The notes beneath the pieces were generated by a model. It ran no database searches. It worked only from the letters and a program-made list of their open reading frames with translations, and was not told the origin of the DNA. The translations under genes and the position numbers were made by a program. From Allobrachymonas chironomi DSM 19884 (GTDB lineage: Bacteria; Pseudomonadota; Gammaproteobacteria; Burkholderiales; Burkholderiaceae_C), in assembly GCF_000374625.1 (NCBI RefSeq), contig NZ_KB894765.1, positions 62,001 to 126,000 of the forward strand: 64,000 nt of DNA, written 5' to 3'. Positions within the stretch are counted from its first letter, which is position 1, and every line of letters starts with the position of its first letter. Of the stretch, positions 53,547 to 63,227 are shown one piece after another.

Positions 53547-54424
53547 ACAGTAGCGTGGCCGTTCCGCACCAGCCCGATACACCGGGTCGCCGTTTCCGCC
53601 GGCGTGCGCGCCGCCATCCCGGACTGTGGATTGGCGGGCTGCTGACCTTGCTGCTGCTGGGAGCGGCACTGCTGTCCTATGTCTGGACACCGCACCCGCC
53701 GCTGGAAATGGACCTTGCGAACCGGCTGGCCGGCCCGGGAGCCTCGCACTGGCTCGGTACCGACGTGATGGGCCGCGATGTGGTGTCGCAGCTGCTGGTG
53801 GGTGCGCGCAGCTCGATCTTTGTCGGCGTGATTGCGGTCGGCATCGGCCTGACCGTGGGGACGGCGCTGGGCCTGCTGGCGGCAGCACGGCGCGGCTGGC
53901 TGGAAGAAGTGATCCTGCGCCTGACCGATGTGACCTTTGCCTTTCCCGCCCTGCTGACAGCCATCATGCTGGCCGCGGTCTGGGGGCCGGGCATGGTCAA
54001 CGCCATGATCGCCATCGGCATTTTCAACATCCCCACCTTTATCCGCGTCACGCGCGCCGGCGCACGCGCGCTGTGGACGCGCGAGTTCGTGCTGGCGGCA
54101 CAGGCCTGCGGCAAGAACCGGCTGCGCATCACGCTAGAGCATATCCTGCCGAATATCGCGGCGATCCTGATCGTGCAGGCCAGCATCCAGTTCTCGGTGG
54201 CGATCCTGGCCGAAGCCGCCCTGTCCTATCTGGGCCTGGGCACGCAGCCACCGCAGCCCAGCTGGGGCCGCATGCTGGCCGATGCCCAGACCCTGCTGTT
54301 CAGCCATCCGATGCTGGCGGTCTATCCCGGCGTGGCGATCGCGCTGGCGGTGCTGGGTCTGAACTTCCTGGGCGATGCCCTGCGTGACCTGCTGGATCCG
54401 CGCATTTCCGAAGGAGGCCGTTGA
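53543..54424 (+). CDS. Peptide/nickel ABC transporter permease (DppC-type)
   Basis: A 293-residue permease partner. An Arg-rich cytosolic N terminus (RRFRRRARRHPGLW) leads into helix 1; HWLGTDVMGRDVVSQLLVGA is the DppC/OppC signature; the EAA loop contains AAQACGKNRLRITLEHILPN; it ends LGDALRDLLDPRI as in the family. Start overlaps the upstream gene (ATGA). Confidence 0.92.
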   Translation: MNSSVAVPHQPDTPGRRFRRRARRHPGLWIGGLLTLLLLGAALLSYVWTPHPPLEMDLANRLAGPGASHWLGTDVMGRDVVSQLLVGARSSIFVGVIAVGIGLTVGTALGLLAAARRGWLEEVILRLTDVTFAFPALLTAIMLAAVWGPGMVNAMIAIGIFNIPTFIRVTRAGARALWTREFVLAAQACGKNRLRITLEHILPNIAAILIVQASIQFSVAILAEAALSYLGLGTQPPQPSWGRMLADAQTLLFSHPMLAVYPGVAIALAVLGLNFLGDALRDLLDPRISEGGR

Positions 54425-54425
54425 C

Positions 54426-55406
54426 ATGGCGCTGCTTGAAGTGAACGATCTGAGCGTGCTGCTGCACACCCACCGGGGCAGCGCTGCCGGCGTGCGCAAT
54501 GTCAGCTTTTCGCTGGAGCGCGGCCAGACGCTGGGCGTGATCGGCGAATCGGGCAGTGGCAAGACACTGTGCATGCTGGCGCTGATGGGCCTGCTGCCCA
54601 ACAACGCCGAAGCGCAGGGCAGCATCGTGTTCAACGGCCAGCAACTGGTCGGGACCAGCGAAGAAGCGCTGTGCGCACTGCGCGGTGACGATATCGGCAT
54701 GGTGTTCCAGGAACCGATGACGGCACTCGATCCGCTGCAGCGCATTGGCGATCAGGTGGCCGAACCGCTGCGCCTGCACCGCGGCATGCGCCGCCGCGAG
54801 GCGCTGGAGCATGCGGCAGCGCTGCTGGAACGCGTCGGCATTCCCGATGCGCAGCAGCGCCTGAAGGACTATCCGCACCAGTTTTCCGGCGGCCAGCGCC
54901 AGCGTGTCATGATTGCCGCCGCCCTCGCCTGCGACCCCGATGTGCTGATTGCCGATGAACCGACCACGGCACTGGACGTGACGGTCCAGGCGCAGATTCT
55001 GGACCTGCTGCGCGATCTGGTGGCCGAACGCGGCATGGCGCTGATCCTGATCAGCCATGATCTGGCAGTCATTGCGCGCTACACGCAGCAGATGCTGGTG
55101 CTGTACTCCGGCGGTGTGGTCGAATCCGGTGCCACGGAGGCGGTGTTTGCGCGCATGGCACACCCCTATACACGCGCCCTGCTGCAGGCCCGGCCACGGC
55201 TGGATGCCGCGCGCGGCAGCCTGTTACCCACCATTCCGGGCCAGGTGCCGGACCTGTTTGCCGCACCCGCCGGCTGCCGCTTTGCCGACCGCTGCCACCG
55301 GGTGCAGGACGACTGCCGCCAGGCCGAGCCGCCCATGGTCACACTGCCGGCCAGCGGCCCGATTCCGCATCTGGCACGTTGCCTGCACCTGGAGTCCGCA
55401 GCATGA
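54426..55406 (+). CDS. Peptide ABC transporter ATP-binding protein (DppD-type)
   Basis: A 326-residue ATPase. Walker [17 protein letters not shown]-loop [14 protein letters not shown], signature [15 protein letters not shown], Walker [13 protein letters not shown], and the oligopeptide-transporter C-terminal domain with a cysteine cluster ([16 protein letters not shown]), which binds a 4Fe-4S cluster in some DppD-type ATPases. It starts one base after the permease stop and overlaps the next start. Confidence 0.92.
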   Translation: MALLEVNDLSVLLHTHRGSAAGVRNVSFSLERGQTLGVIGESGSGKTLCMLALMGLLPNNAEAQGSIVFNGQQLVGTSEEALCALRGDDIGMVFQEPMTALDPLQRIGDQVAEPLRLHRGMRRREALEHAAALLERVGIPDAQQRLKDYPHQFSGGQRQRVMIAAALACDPDVLIADEPTTALDVTVQAQILDLLRDLVAERGMALILISHDLAVIARYTQQMLVLYSGGVVESGATEAVFARMAHPYTRALLQARPRLDAARGSLLPTIPGQVPDLFAAPAGCRFADRCHRVQDDCRQAEPPMVTLPASGPIPHLARCLHLESAA

Positions 55407-56188
55407 CGACGCCGCTGCTGCAGGTACAGCACCTGTCCCGCCACTACCGCCAGCGCCGGCACAGCCTGTTCGAACCGCCACGCATCACCCGGGCGCTGGA
55501 CGATGTCAGCCTGGAACTGCAGGCCGGGCACAGCCTGGGCATCGTGGGCGAATCGGGCAGCGGCAAGACCACGCTGGCACGCCTGATCATGGCACTGGAC
55601 CAGCCCGATGCCGGCAAGGTGCTGCTGCTGGGCCGTGACCTGCATGCACTGCCGCCCCGTGAGCTGCTGCAGGCACGCAAGGACTTCCAGATGGTGTTCC
55701 AGGATCCGTATGCCTCGCTGGATCCGCGCCAGACGGTGCTGCGCATCGTCACCGAACCGCTGCACATGGACGGGCTGGATCGCGCCACGCTGCGCCAGCG
55801 CGCGCTGCTGGCGCTACAGGAAGTCGGCCTGCGCGAGCCCGACCTGGACAAGTATCCGCACGAGTTTTCCGGAGGCCAGCGCCAGCGCATTGCCATGGCG
55901 CGCGCCCTGATCAGCCGGCCGCGCCTGATCGTCGCCGATGAACCGGTCAGTGCGCTGGATGTATCGGTGCAGGCCCAGGTGCTGAACCTGATCTGCCGCC
56001 TGCAGCAGGAGCATGGCATCAGTTTTGTGCTGATCAGCCATGATCTGGCCGTGGTGCACCATGTGTGCCACCAGATTGCCGTGCTGTATCGCGGCCAGCT
56101 GGTGGAGTACGCGCCGGCCGAACAGCTGTTCAGCGCGCCGCAGCACCCCTACACGCAGAAACTGCTGTCGGCGGTGCCACGGCTGTAG
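55403..56188 (+). CDS. Peptide ABC transporter ATP-binding protein (DppF-type)
   Basis: A 261-residue second ATPase. Walker [18 protein letters not shown]-loop MVFQDPYASLDPRQ, signature [15 protein letters not shown], Walker B LIVADEPVSALD. It lacks most of the extra C-terminal cysteine-rich domain seen in DppD and ends shortly after the H-loop region (QHPYTQKLLSAVPRL). Last gene of the operon; its stop is five bases from the stop of the binding-protein gene on the other strand. Confidence 0.92.
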   Translation: MTTPLLQVQHLSRHYRQRRHSLFEPPRITRALDDVSLELQAGHSLGIVGESGSGKTTLARLIMALDQPDAGKVLLLGRDLHALPPRELLQARKDFQMVFQDPYASLDPRQTVLRIVTEPLHMDGLDRATLRQRALLALQEVGLREPDLDKYPHEFSGGQRQRIAMARALISRPRLIVADEPVSALDVSVQAQVLNLICRLQQEHGISFVLISHDLAVVHHVCHQIAVLYRGQLVEYAPAEQLFSAPQHPYTQKLLSAVPRL

Positions 56189-56192
56189 CCGC

Positions 56193-57740
56193 TTACGCGA
56201 AGCGGATCGCTGCCAGGTCGTTGACGAATACCGGCATGTCCTGCCACAGGCCCTCGATGTCGCTGCGCGCCACCGTGATCCACTGCGGCTGGTAGAGATA
56301 GGCGCTGACGGCATCGTTGGCGGCCAGCTGCTGCGCCTCGCCCAGCAGGCGGTTGCGCTCGGCCTCGTCGGCGGTGCGCGTGATGCGGGTGTAGAGCTGC
56401 TGGAACCGCGGCGAATCGTAATGCCAGTAGTAATCGGGCTTGGCCAGATTGTCCAGGTCAAACGGTTCGACATGGCTGATGATGGTCATGTCGTAATCCT
56501 GGCTGCCGCCATAGACATGGCTCAACCACTGCGCCCACTCGATGTTTTCCAGTTTGGCGGTTATGCCGACCTTGGCCAGCATCGCCGCGATGACCTCGCC
56601 ACCCTGGCGTGCATACGGCGGCGGCGGCAGCTTGATGGTCAGCGTCAGCTTGTCCACACCAGCCTCTTTCAGCAGTGCCCTGGCGCGATCGGGATCATAG
56701 GGGTTGATGCCGGTGGTATCGACATAGCCCGGTGCCCCCGGCACGTAGTAGCTGCCGATCGGCACGCCAAAGCCATCGGCGGCTCCGGTGATGACGGCCT
56801 GGCGGTCGATCGCGGCGCTGATGGCACGGCGCACACGCACATCGTGCAGCGGCTTGCGCGCGTGGTTCATGGCCAGAATCGTCTTGGCCCGCGATCCGCC
56901 CACCAGTACCTGGAAGCGCGGGTTGTTGCGGAACTGCTCCAGGCTGCGCGCCACCTGCACACGCGGGAAGAGGTCGATATCGCCCGACAGCAGCGCGGCT
57001 GCCTGTGCAGCGGTATCGGAAATGAAGCGGAAAGTCACCTGCTCCAGGGCGATGTTGCCGGCATCGCGATAGTCCGGCCATTTCTTCAGCACCAGCGAGG
57101 CACCGCTACGCCAGTTGTCCAGCTGGTAAGGGCCGGTACCGACCGGGTGGATGCCATTGCTGGCCTCGCTGCCCGGTTCCACCATGATGGCGGTGGCCTG
57201 CCCCAGCAGGAAAGGCAAATCCGGATTCGGCTCGGACACCACCAGCTCCACCGTGTGGGCGTCCGGCGTCTCGACCGAGACAAAGCTGTTGAACAGGCGC
57301 TTGTCCTTGTTCGTGCTGCCCGATCCGGCCGCGCGCAAAAAGGCAAACTTGACGGTTTCGGACGAGAAGGCCTCGCCGTTGTGGAACTGGACTCCCTGGC
57401 GCAGGCGGAAGGTCCAGCGCAGCAAATCGGGCGTGTGCTCCCAGGATTCGGCCAACAGCGGGCTGACCTGGCCATCCGGGCCGATCCTGGTCAGCGTCTC
57501 GTAGACGTTGTACAGCGTGATCTCGCCAATCGCGGAGGCTGCGCCGATGGTCGGATCCAGACCCGGCGGCTCCAGCACCATGCCGAGCGTGAGAGCCGTC
57601 CGGCCACTCTTGCCGGTCGCAGCGGCAGCACCGCTGCCCGCCGTGGCCGGAGCCCCTGCCGGCTTGCAACCGGCCAGCCCGAAGCCTCCTGCCGCTGCCA
57701 GGCCCAGGCCGGACAGCAATACCGTGCGTCTATCCATCAT
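56193..57740 (-). CDS. Peptide ABC transporter substrate-binding lipoprotein (SBP_bac_5)
   Basis: A 515-residue extracytoplasmic binding protein of the DppA/OppA cluster. Lipoprotein signal with lipobox FGLAGC at about residues 20–25 (MMDRRTVLLSGLGLAAAGG). Family signatures: LEPPGLDPTIGAASAIGE, ESWEHTPDLLRWTFRLRQGV, NPYDPDRARALLKEAGVD. It should deliver peptides or similar ligands to the transporter encoded just beyond, though it is on the opposite strand and convergent with it. Its ATG overlaps the stop of the upstream phosphatase gene. Confidence 0.92.
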   Translation of the reverse strand: MMDRRTVLLSGLGLAAAGGFGLAGCKPAGAPATAGSGAAAATGKSGRTALTLGMVLEPPGLDPTIGAASAIGEITLYNVYETLTRIGPDGQVSPLLAESWEHTPDLLRWTFRLRQGVQFHNGEAFSSETVKFAFLRAAGSGSTNKDKRLFNSFVSVETPDAHTVELVVSEPNPDLPFLLGQATAIMVEPGSEASNGIHPVGTGPYQLDNWRSGASLVLKKWPDYRDAGNIALEQVTFRFISDTAAQAAALLSGDIDLFPRVQVARSLEQFRNNPRFQVLVGGSRAKTILAMNHARKPLHDVRVRRAISAAIDRQAVITGAADGFGVPIGSYYVPGAPGYVDTTGINPYDPDRARALLKEAGVDKLTLTIKLPPPPYARQGGEVIAAMLAKVGITAKLENIEWAQWLSHVYGGSQDYDMTIISHVEPFDLDNLAKPDYYWHYDSPRFQQLYTRITRTADEAERNRLLGEAQQLAANDAVSAYLYQPQWITVARSDIEGLWQDMPVFVNDLAAIRFA

Positions 57741-58438
57741 CAGGAATTCTCCGTATCGGAAATGGAGCGCTGCAGCCGCGTCTGGTCATAGCGCGGCTGG
57801 CCGGGCAGATCGGCCACATGGCGTGCATCGGCCCAGTGCAGCAGCTGGAATTGCGCCCCGTCCCAGCGCATGTGGTTCAGGCCCACATTGGGAATCTCAA
57901 CCGTGCGCGGCCCTGCCAGCGACTGGCCGGTGAGCGTGCGCCAGGCCATGTCCACCACGCCACCGTGCGAAAACACCAGAATGACGCCATCTGACGGCAT
58001 ATCGGCATGCCCCTGGGCGATACCGGTCAGCGCGCCCAGCGTGCGCTGGTGAAAGCGGCGCAGGCTCTCGCCATGCGGCAGCTGGTAGTCGGGATCGAAA
58101 CGCAGCCAGTCATGCAGCACATTGGCGTGCTGCAGGCGGGCCTCGTCCATGGTCAGGCCTTCGAGAATGCCAAAACTCTGCTCACGCAATTCGGTCAGCA
58201 GGCGCGCCTGCAGGGGCAGGTGGCGCAGCGCCGTGTCGGCGGTTTGCGCGGCACGCTGCAGGTCACTGCTGTAGGCCGCCACCACGCGATCCAGGATGCC
58301 GTTGTCGCGCAAGGCCTGCGCCAGCCGGTCGGACTGCAGCTGGCCCATGGAATTCAGCGGAATATCGGCATGGCCCTGGAAACGCAGGGCCTTGTTGGCG
58401 TCAGTCTCGCCATGTCGGATCAGGATCAGCTCGGGCAT
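57740..58438 (-). CDS. Histidine phosphatase (phosphoglycerate mutase-like)
   Basis: A 232-residue member of the branch-1 histidine phosphatases: the phospho-histidine motif LILIRHGETDAN at the N terminus, SSDLQRAAQTADTA, the catalytic Glu in LREQSFGILEGLT, and the second histidine in LVFSHGGVVDMAWRTL. Such proteins are annotated GpmB or CobC-like; the substrate cannot be decided. It is translationally coupled to the binding-protein gene and divergent from pilB. Confidence 0.9.
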   Translation of the reverse strand: MPELILIRHGETDANKALRFQGHADIPLNSMGQLQSDRLAQALRDNGILDRVVAAYSSDLQRAAQTADTALRHLPLQARLLTELREQSFGILEGLTMDEARLQHANVLHDWLRFDPDYQLPHGESLRRFHQRTLGALTGIAQGHADMPSDGVILVFSHGGVVDMAWRTLTGQSLAGPRTVEIPNVGLNHMRWDGAQFQLLHWADARHVADLPGQPRYDQTRLQRSISDTENS

Positions 58439-58519
58439 GTGGACATTCTAAGCCTCATGGCCGGCAACAGGCAGGACATTCATGACATAATAATACTTAA
58501 ATACTAATATCATCCTGCC

Positions 58520-59725
58520 ATGCTTGAGCCTCTTACCGATGCCACCCTGCCCTCGGCCGATGACAGCAGTGCCGTGGCCTGGCTGCAGACACTGCTGGTG
58601 TCTGCCCAGGCACGCGGTGCCTCCGACCTGCATTTTGAACCCTATGAGCACAGCTACCGGGTACGCCTGCGCATCGACGGCCAGCTGCAGCCGGTCGCCG
58701 CACCACCCGCCAGCCTCAAGGAGCGCATCGCCAGCCGCATCAAGGTGCTGGCCCGGCTCGATATCGCCGAAAAGCGCCTGCCGCAGGATGGCCATTTCCG
58801 GCTGGAACTGCAGCCAGGCCAGGCCAGCGACCTGCGCGTCAGCACCCTGCCCACGCTGTTTGGCGAAAAAATCGTGATCCGCCTGCTGCCCACCGATCAC
58901 AGCCGGGTACAGCTGGAAGCGCTCGGGCTGGAGCCGCTGCAGCTGCAACAGCTGGTCGATGCCATCCGGCGGCCACAAGGCATGCTGCTGGTCACCGGCC
59001 CGACCGGCTCCGGCAAGACTGTCACGCTCTACAGCTGCCTGCAGCAGCTGAACCGCCCCGAGGTCAATATCGCCAGCGTGGAAGACCCCTGCGAAATCCG
59101 CCTGGAGGGCATCAACCAGGTACACCTGCACGAGAAAGCCGGGCTCAGCTATGCCAGCGTGTTGCGCGCCTTTCTGCGCCAGGATCCGGACATCCTGATG
59201 GTGGGCGAGATCCGCGATCCGGCTACCGCCGATATCGCGCTGAAAGCCGCACAAACCGGCCATCTGGTGCTGTCCACCCTGCATACGCTCGATGCCCCGG
59301 GCGCACTGACACGGCTGCAGCACATGGGCGTGCCGCCGTACCAGCTGGCGGCCAGCATCAGCCTGGTCGTGGCGCAGCGGCTGGTGCGCCAGCTGTGCCC
59401 GCACTGCCGCCAGCCGCAGCAGCTGCATCCGGCCCAATGGCTGGCCGCCGGCCTGCCGGAAGCACAGGCCAGCGCGCGGCCGCAGGCCTGGCAAGCGGTC
59501 GGCTGCGCCCGCTGCCACCAGGGCTATCGTGGCCGTACCGGCATCTTCCAGCTGATGCCGATCGACAGCAGCCTGCAGGATGCGATGCTGCAGCAGGCGG
59601 CCAGTCACCAGCTGCAGGCACTGGCCCGCCAGGCGGGCATGGACAGCCTGCGCCACGCCGGGCTGCGCAAGGTACTGCAGGGTGACACCACGCTGCAGGA
59701 GGTGCTGCATGCCACCACCGACTGA
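58520..59725 (+). CDS. pilB: Type IV pilus/type II secretion ATPase, short PilB/GspE form
   Basis: Hexameric ATPase that powers pilus assembly. 401 residues. It begins nearly at the N2 domain (ARGASDLHFEPYEHSYRVRL), so the N-terminal MshEN-type domain of the usual ~560-residue PilB is missing. Walker A VTGPTGSGKTVTLYS, Asp box EVNIASVEDPCEI, Walker B DPDILMVGEIRDPATADI, His box HLVLSTLHTLDAPGAL, and the zinc-binding cysteines CPHC and CARC. It overlaps pilC by 17 bases. An upstream A/T-rich stretch (58480–58510) may hold the promoter. Confidence 0.92.
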   Translation: MLEPLTDATLPSADDSSAVAWLQTLLVSAQARGASDLHFEPYEHSYRVRLRIDGQLQPVAAPPASLKERIASRIKVLARLDIAEKRLPQDGHFRLELQPGQASDLRVSTLPTLFGEKIVIRLLPTDHSRVQLEALGLEPLQLQQLVDAIRRPQGMLLVTGPTGSGKTVTLYSCLQQLNRPEVNIASVEDPCEIRLEGINQVHLHEKAGLSYASVLRAFLRQDPDILMVGEIRDPATADIALKAAQTGHLVLSTLHTLDAPGALTRLQHMGVPPYQLAASISLVVAQRLVRQLCPHCRQPQQLHPAQWLAAGLPEAQASARPQAWQAVGCARCHQGYRGRTGIFQLMPIDSSLQDAMLQQAASHQLQALARQAGMDSLRHAGLRKVLQGDTTLQEVLHATTD

Positions 59726-60905
59726 GCGCCTGTTCCACTGGCATGGGCAGAATGCCGCAGGCCAGCCGCAACAGGGACAAATCCGGGCCAACAATGCGCG
59801 TGCGGCGCGTCTGCAACTGCTGCTGCAGGGCATACAGCCCCGGCGCATCGGCACGCGCCCGCAGCAGCCGCATGGCCAACCGCGTCGCGCTGCCCTGACG
59901 CGCAGCATGCGCCAGCTCGGTACCCTGCTGCATGCCGGCCTGCCGCTGCTGCAGGCGCTGGAGATGACCGCTGCCGGTAGCCCGCCCGCCATGGCCCACG
60001 GCTGGCAGCAGGTACGCCAGGAGGTGGAATCCGGCCATGCCCTGCATCAGGCGCTGCGCCAGCAGTCCTGGTGCGATAGCGCCAACGCCAGCCTGATCGA
60101 GGCCGGCGAAGCCTCCGGCACGCTGGACCAGATCCTGCTGCGTCTCGCCGCGCATCTGGAGCAGGTCCAAATCATGCGCAGCCGGCTGCGCGCAGCACTG
60201 GCCTACCCGCTGCTGGTCCTGTTCACGGCCTGCATCGTGCTGGCCGCCATGCTGGTTTTCGTGGTCCCGACTTTCGCCCAGATGTTTGCCGGCTTCGGCG
60301 CCGAATTGCCCTGGCCGACCCGGCTGGTGATCCGCCTGAGCCAGGCCGCCATCGCCTGGGGCTGGCTGCTGCCACTCATCACGCTGCTGGCCGGCCTGCC
60401 ACTGCTGCGACTCTGGCAGCGCCATGCCACAATGCGGCTTGTCATGGATGCCCGACTGCTGCAACTCCCCCTGCTTGGCCCGCTGCTAACCCAGGCCGCC
60501 ACCGCGCGCTGGGCGCGCGTGCTGGCCACGCTGGTCCGCGCCGGGCTGCCGCTGGCCGACGCCCTGCCGATCGCCGGTCAGGCCAGCGGCAACCGCTGTC
60601 TGGCTGACCGCAGCCAGCGTCTGCGTGAACAGCTGCTGCAAGGCTCGGCGCTGGCTGCGGCCATGCAGCAGCAGGCTGTTTTTCCGCCGCTGGCACTGCA
60701 ACTGGTGCAGACTGGCGAAGCCTCCGGCACGCTGGAGCAGATGCTGGCACGCATTGCCGAACTGTGCGAAGCGGAACTGCAGCAATGGCTGCGCACGCTT
60801 TCCACCGTGGCCGAGCCGGCCCTGATGCTGCTGCTGGGCCTGCTGGTTGGCGGTCTGGTGCTGGCCATGTACCTGCCGATCTTCCAGCTGGGGCAAGTGC
60901 TGTGA
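59709..60905 (+). CDS. pilC: Type IV pilus inner-membrane platform protein
   Basis: Platform protein of the pilus machine (PilC/GspF). 398 residues with two repeats of the T2SSF domain (RQLGTLLHAGLPLLQALEMT and ARVLATLVRAGLPLADALPI), each with the GEASGTL motif, and three membrane helices (LAYPLLVLFTACIVLAAMLV, a second near 235–255, and ALMLLLGLLVGGLVLAMYLP). ATG 59709 overlaps the pilB end; its stop overlaps the GTG of pilD. Confidence 0.93.
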   Translation: MPPPTERLFHWHGQNAAGQPQQGQIRANNARAARLQLLLQGIQPRRIGTRPQQPHGQPRRAALTRSMRQLGTLLHAGLPLLQALEMTAAGSPPAMAHGWQQVRQEVESGHALHQALRQQSWCDSANASLIEAGEASGTLDQILLRLAAHLEQVQIMRSRLRAALAYPLLVLFTACIVLAAMLVFVVPTFAQMFAGFGAELPWPTRLVIRLSQAAIAWGWLLPLITLLAGLPLLRLWQRHATMRLVMDARLLQLPLLGPLLTQAATARWARVLATLVRAGLPLADALPIAGQASGNRCLADRSQRLREQLLQGSALAAAMQQQAVFPPLALQLVQTGEASGTLEQMLARIAELCEAELQQWLRTLSTVAEPALMLLLGLLVGGLVLAMYLPIFQLGQVL

Positions 60906-61747
60906 CGCTGTTCCTGCTGCTCCTCGGCCTGCTGCTGGGCCTGCTCACCGGCAGCTTTCTGAATGTGGTGATACACCGCCTGCCGCGCATGCTCGAAGCG
61001 GCCTGGGAAGCCGACCAGGCCGCCTGGCAGGCCGAGCGCCAGGGCCTGCCGGCACCACCCGCCGGCCCGCGCTACGACCTGGCCCAGCCGCCTTCACACT
61101 GCCCTTCCTGTCACACGCCGATCCGCTGGTACCAGCTGATTCCGCTGCTGAGCTGGCTCTGGCAGCGTGGTCGCTGCGCCCATTGCGGCCAGCGCATCAG
61201 CCTGCGCTACCCGCTGGTGGAACTGCTCACCGCCGGTTTCGGTGCCTGGTGCGCGCTGCACTACGGCCTCACGCCCGCCGCCCTGCTCTGGTTCGGCTTT
61301 GCCTGCCTGCTGCTGGTGATGGCACTGATCGACTGGGACACCACCTACCTGCCCGACTCGCTCACGCTGCCGCTGCTCTGGCTCGGTCTGCTCGGCAGCA
61401 GCCTGGGCTGGCTCGCATTGCCCCTGCAACAGGCAGTCTGGGGGGCCGCAGCGGGCTACGGCATGCTCTGGCTGGTCAGCACCCTGTTTCGCCTGTTCAC
61501 CGGCAAGACCGGCATGGGCAGCGGCGATCTCAAACTGCTGGCCGCGCTGGGAGCCTGGTTCGGCCTGCCGGCACTGCTGCCCTTGGTGCTGCTGTCCGCG
61601 CTGGCTGGCAGCGTGGCCGGTCTGTTGCTCCTGGCCAGCGGACGGCTGCGCGAAGACCGCCACGTGCCCTTCGGCCCGTTCCTGGCGCTGGCCGGCTGGA
61701 CCTGCTGGCTGTTGCCGCTGCCAGTCTGGCTACAATGGCCGCTATAG
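60902..61747 (+). CDS. pilD: Prepilin peptidase / N-methyltransferase
   Basis: Cleaves the leader of type IV prepilins and methylates the new N terminus. 281 residues, eight or so hydrophobic helices: GLLTGSFLNVVIHRLPRML, the zinc-binding CPSC…CAHC pair in the cytosolic loop, and the two catalytic aspartates in ALIDWDTTYLPDSLTL and GKTGMGSGDLKLLAALG. The start is GTG 60902, overlapping the pilC stop. Confidence 0.95.
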   Translation: MTLFLLLLGLLLGLLTGSFLNVVIHRLPRMLEAAWEADQAAWQAERQGLPAPPAGPRYDLAQPPSHCPSCHTPIRWYQLIPLLSWLWQRGRCAHCGQRISLRYPLVELLTAGFGAWCALHYGLTPAALLWFGFACLLLVMALIDWDTTYLPDSLTLPLLWLGLLGSSLGWLALPLQQAVWGAAAGYGMLWLVSTLFRLFTGKTGMGSGDLKLLAALGAWFGLPALLPLVLLSALAGSVAGLLLLASGRLREDRHVPFGPFLALAGWTCWLLPLPVWLQWPL

Positions 61748-61827
61748 GTCCGCCACTGGCGGGCACTCCGGGACACGGCCTGCCACAACAGGCAGTGCCA
61801 CACGATTCCCCGCACCGCAGCGCATCC

Positions 61828-62463
61828 ATGCACACCTGGCATATCGGACTCACGGGCGGCATCGGCAGCGGCAAAAGCACCGTCAGCCAGATGTTCCAGC
61901 AATTCGGCGCCTGCGTCATTGACGCCGATGCCATCTCGCGTGCCACCACGGCCGCGGGCGGCGCAGCCATTGACGCCATCCGCCACCAGTTTGGCGACAG
62001 CTTCATCACGCCAGACCAGGCGCTCGACCGCAGTGCCATGCGCGATCTGGCCTTTCGCCATCCGGATGCGCGCAAGCAGCTCGAAGCCATCATCCACCCG
62101 CTGGTACTGCAGCAGGTACGCCAGCAAGCGCAGGCCGCCATCGCCAGCGGTACCCGCGTCATCGTCTACGACATCCCGCTGCTGACCGAATCCGGCCACT
62201 GGCGCCAGCGCCTGCAGCAGGTCGTGGTGGTCGATTGCGACACGGAGACGCAGATTGCCCGTGTCATGCAGCGCAACCAGCTGGAGCGTCCTGCCGTCGA
62301 AGGCATCATCGCCTCGCAGGCCACGCGCACGCAGCGTCGCCAGATCGCCGATGCGGTGCTCTGCAACGGGGCCGGCATCAGCCTGGCCGCACTGCAGGCG
62401 CAGACGCGTGCGCTGGCACGGCGTTTCGGACTTATCATTGACGCCAAAGGAAACCCGGCGTGA
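61828..62463 (+). CDS. coaE: Dephospho-CoA kinase
   Basis: Final step of coenzyme A synthesis, phosphorylation of dephospho-CoA. 211 residues: P-loop IGLTGGIGSGKSTVSQMF, VIDADAISRATTAAGGAAI, and VVVDCDTETQIARVMQRN with the lid region. ATG 61828 opens the conserved first strand, 80 bases after pilD. The stop overlaps the zapD GTG. Confidence 0.96.
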   Translation: MHTWHIGLTGGIGSGKSTVSQMFQQFGACVIDADAISRATTAAGGAAIDAIRHQFGDSFITPDQALDRSAMRDLAFRHPDARKQLEAIIHPLVLQQVRQQAQAAIASGTRVIVYDIPLLTESGHWRQRLQQVVVVDCDTETQIARVMQRNQLERPAVEGIIASQATRTQRRQIADAVLCNGAGISLAALQAQTRALARRFGLIIDAKGNPA

Positions 62464-63215
62464 TCCAGTACGAATACCCCTTCAACGAACGCATCCGCAC
62501 CTATTTGCGGCTGGAACACCTGTTTGGCCATTACGCCGAACTGTCTGTGCGGGACACGCCGGTCGATCACCACTACGCGCTCTACAGCCTGTTCGAGATT
62601 CTCGAAATCACCAGCCGCTCCGACCTGAAAAAGGAGATCATGCTGGATCTGGACCGGCTGCGCCACCAGCTCGCCGGCTGGCGCGACAACCCGGCCGTGG
62701 CACAAGGCACGCTGGACCGCCTGATGCGCGAAGCCGATGTCTGCTTCCGCCTGCTGGAACACATGCCGGGCAAGATCGGCCACAGTATCACCAGCAACGA
62801 CTGGCTGATGGCGCTGCGCAGCCGCATCGCGATTCCCGGCGGCACCTGCGAATTCGACCTGCCGGCCTACCACGCCTGGCAGCATCTGCCCGAAACCCGG
62901 CGCAAGACCGATCTGAAGCACTGGATGGCCGGCCTCCACCCGGTATCCGACAGCATCCGGCTGCTGCTGAGCCTGGTGCGCAACGGTGGTCACACCCAGC
63001 GCATGACGGCGCAAAACGGCCAGTTCCAGCTCAACCTGCCACAGGCGCGCAGCTTCCAGCTGCTGCAGCTCGCGCTCGACCCGGTGCACCAGGTGATCCC
63101 GGAAATCAGCGCCAACCGCCTGCTGGTCTCGGTGCGCATGATGCGCCAGGATGCCGATGGCCACCTGACGCTGCACCCGATTGATGTCAGCTTCGAGTTG
63201 ACGCTGTGCGCCTGA
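62460..63215 (+). CDS. zapD: Cell division protein ZapD
   Basis: Cross-links FtsZ protofilaments at the Z-ring. 251 residues of the former DUF1342 family: YEYPFNERIRTYLRLEHLFG, LEITSRSDLKKEIMLDLDR, and the C-terminal β-domain (LLSLVRNGG, FQLLQLAL). The start is GTG 62460, overlapping the coaE stop; the family N terminus (MIQYEYPFNERIRT) begins there. Confidence 0.94.
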   Translation: MIQYEYPFNERIRTYLRLEHLFGHYAELSVRDTPVDHHYALYSLFEILEITSRSDLKKEIMLDLDRLRHQLAGWRDNPAVAQGTLDRLMREADVCFRLLEHMPGKIGHSITSNDWLMALRSRIAIPGGTCEFDLPAYHAWQHLPETRRKTDLKHWMAGLHPVSDSIRLLLSLVRNGGHTQRMTAQNGQFQLNLPQARSFQLLQLALDPVHQVIPEISANRLLVSVRMMRQDADGHLTLHPIDVSFELTLCA

Positions 63216-63227
63216 CCCAGACTGCCC

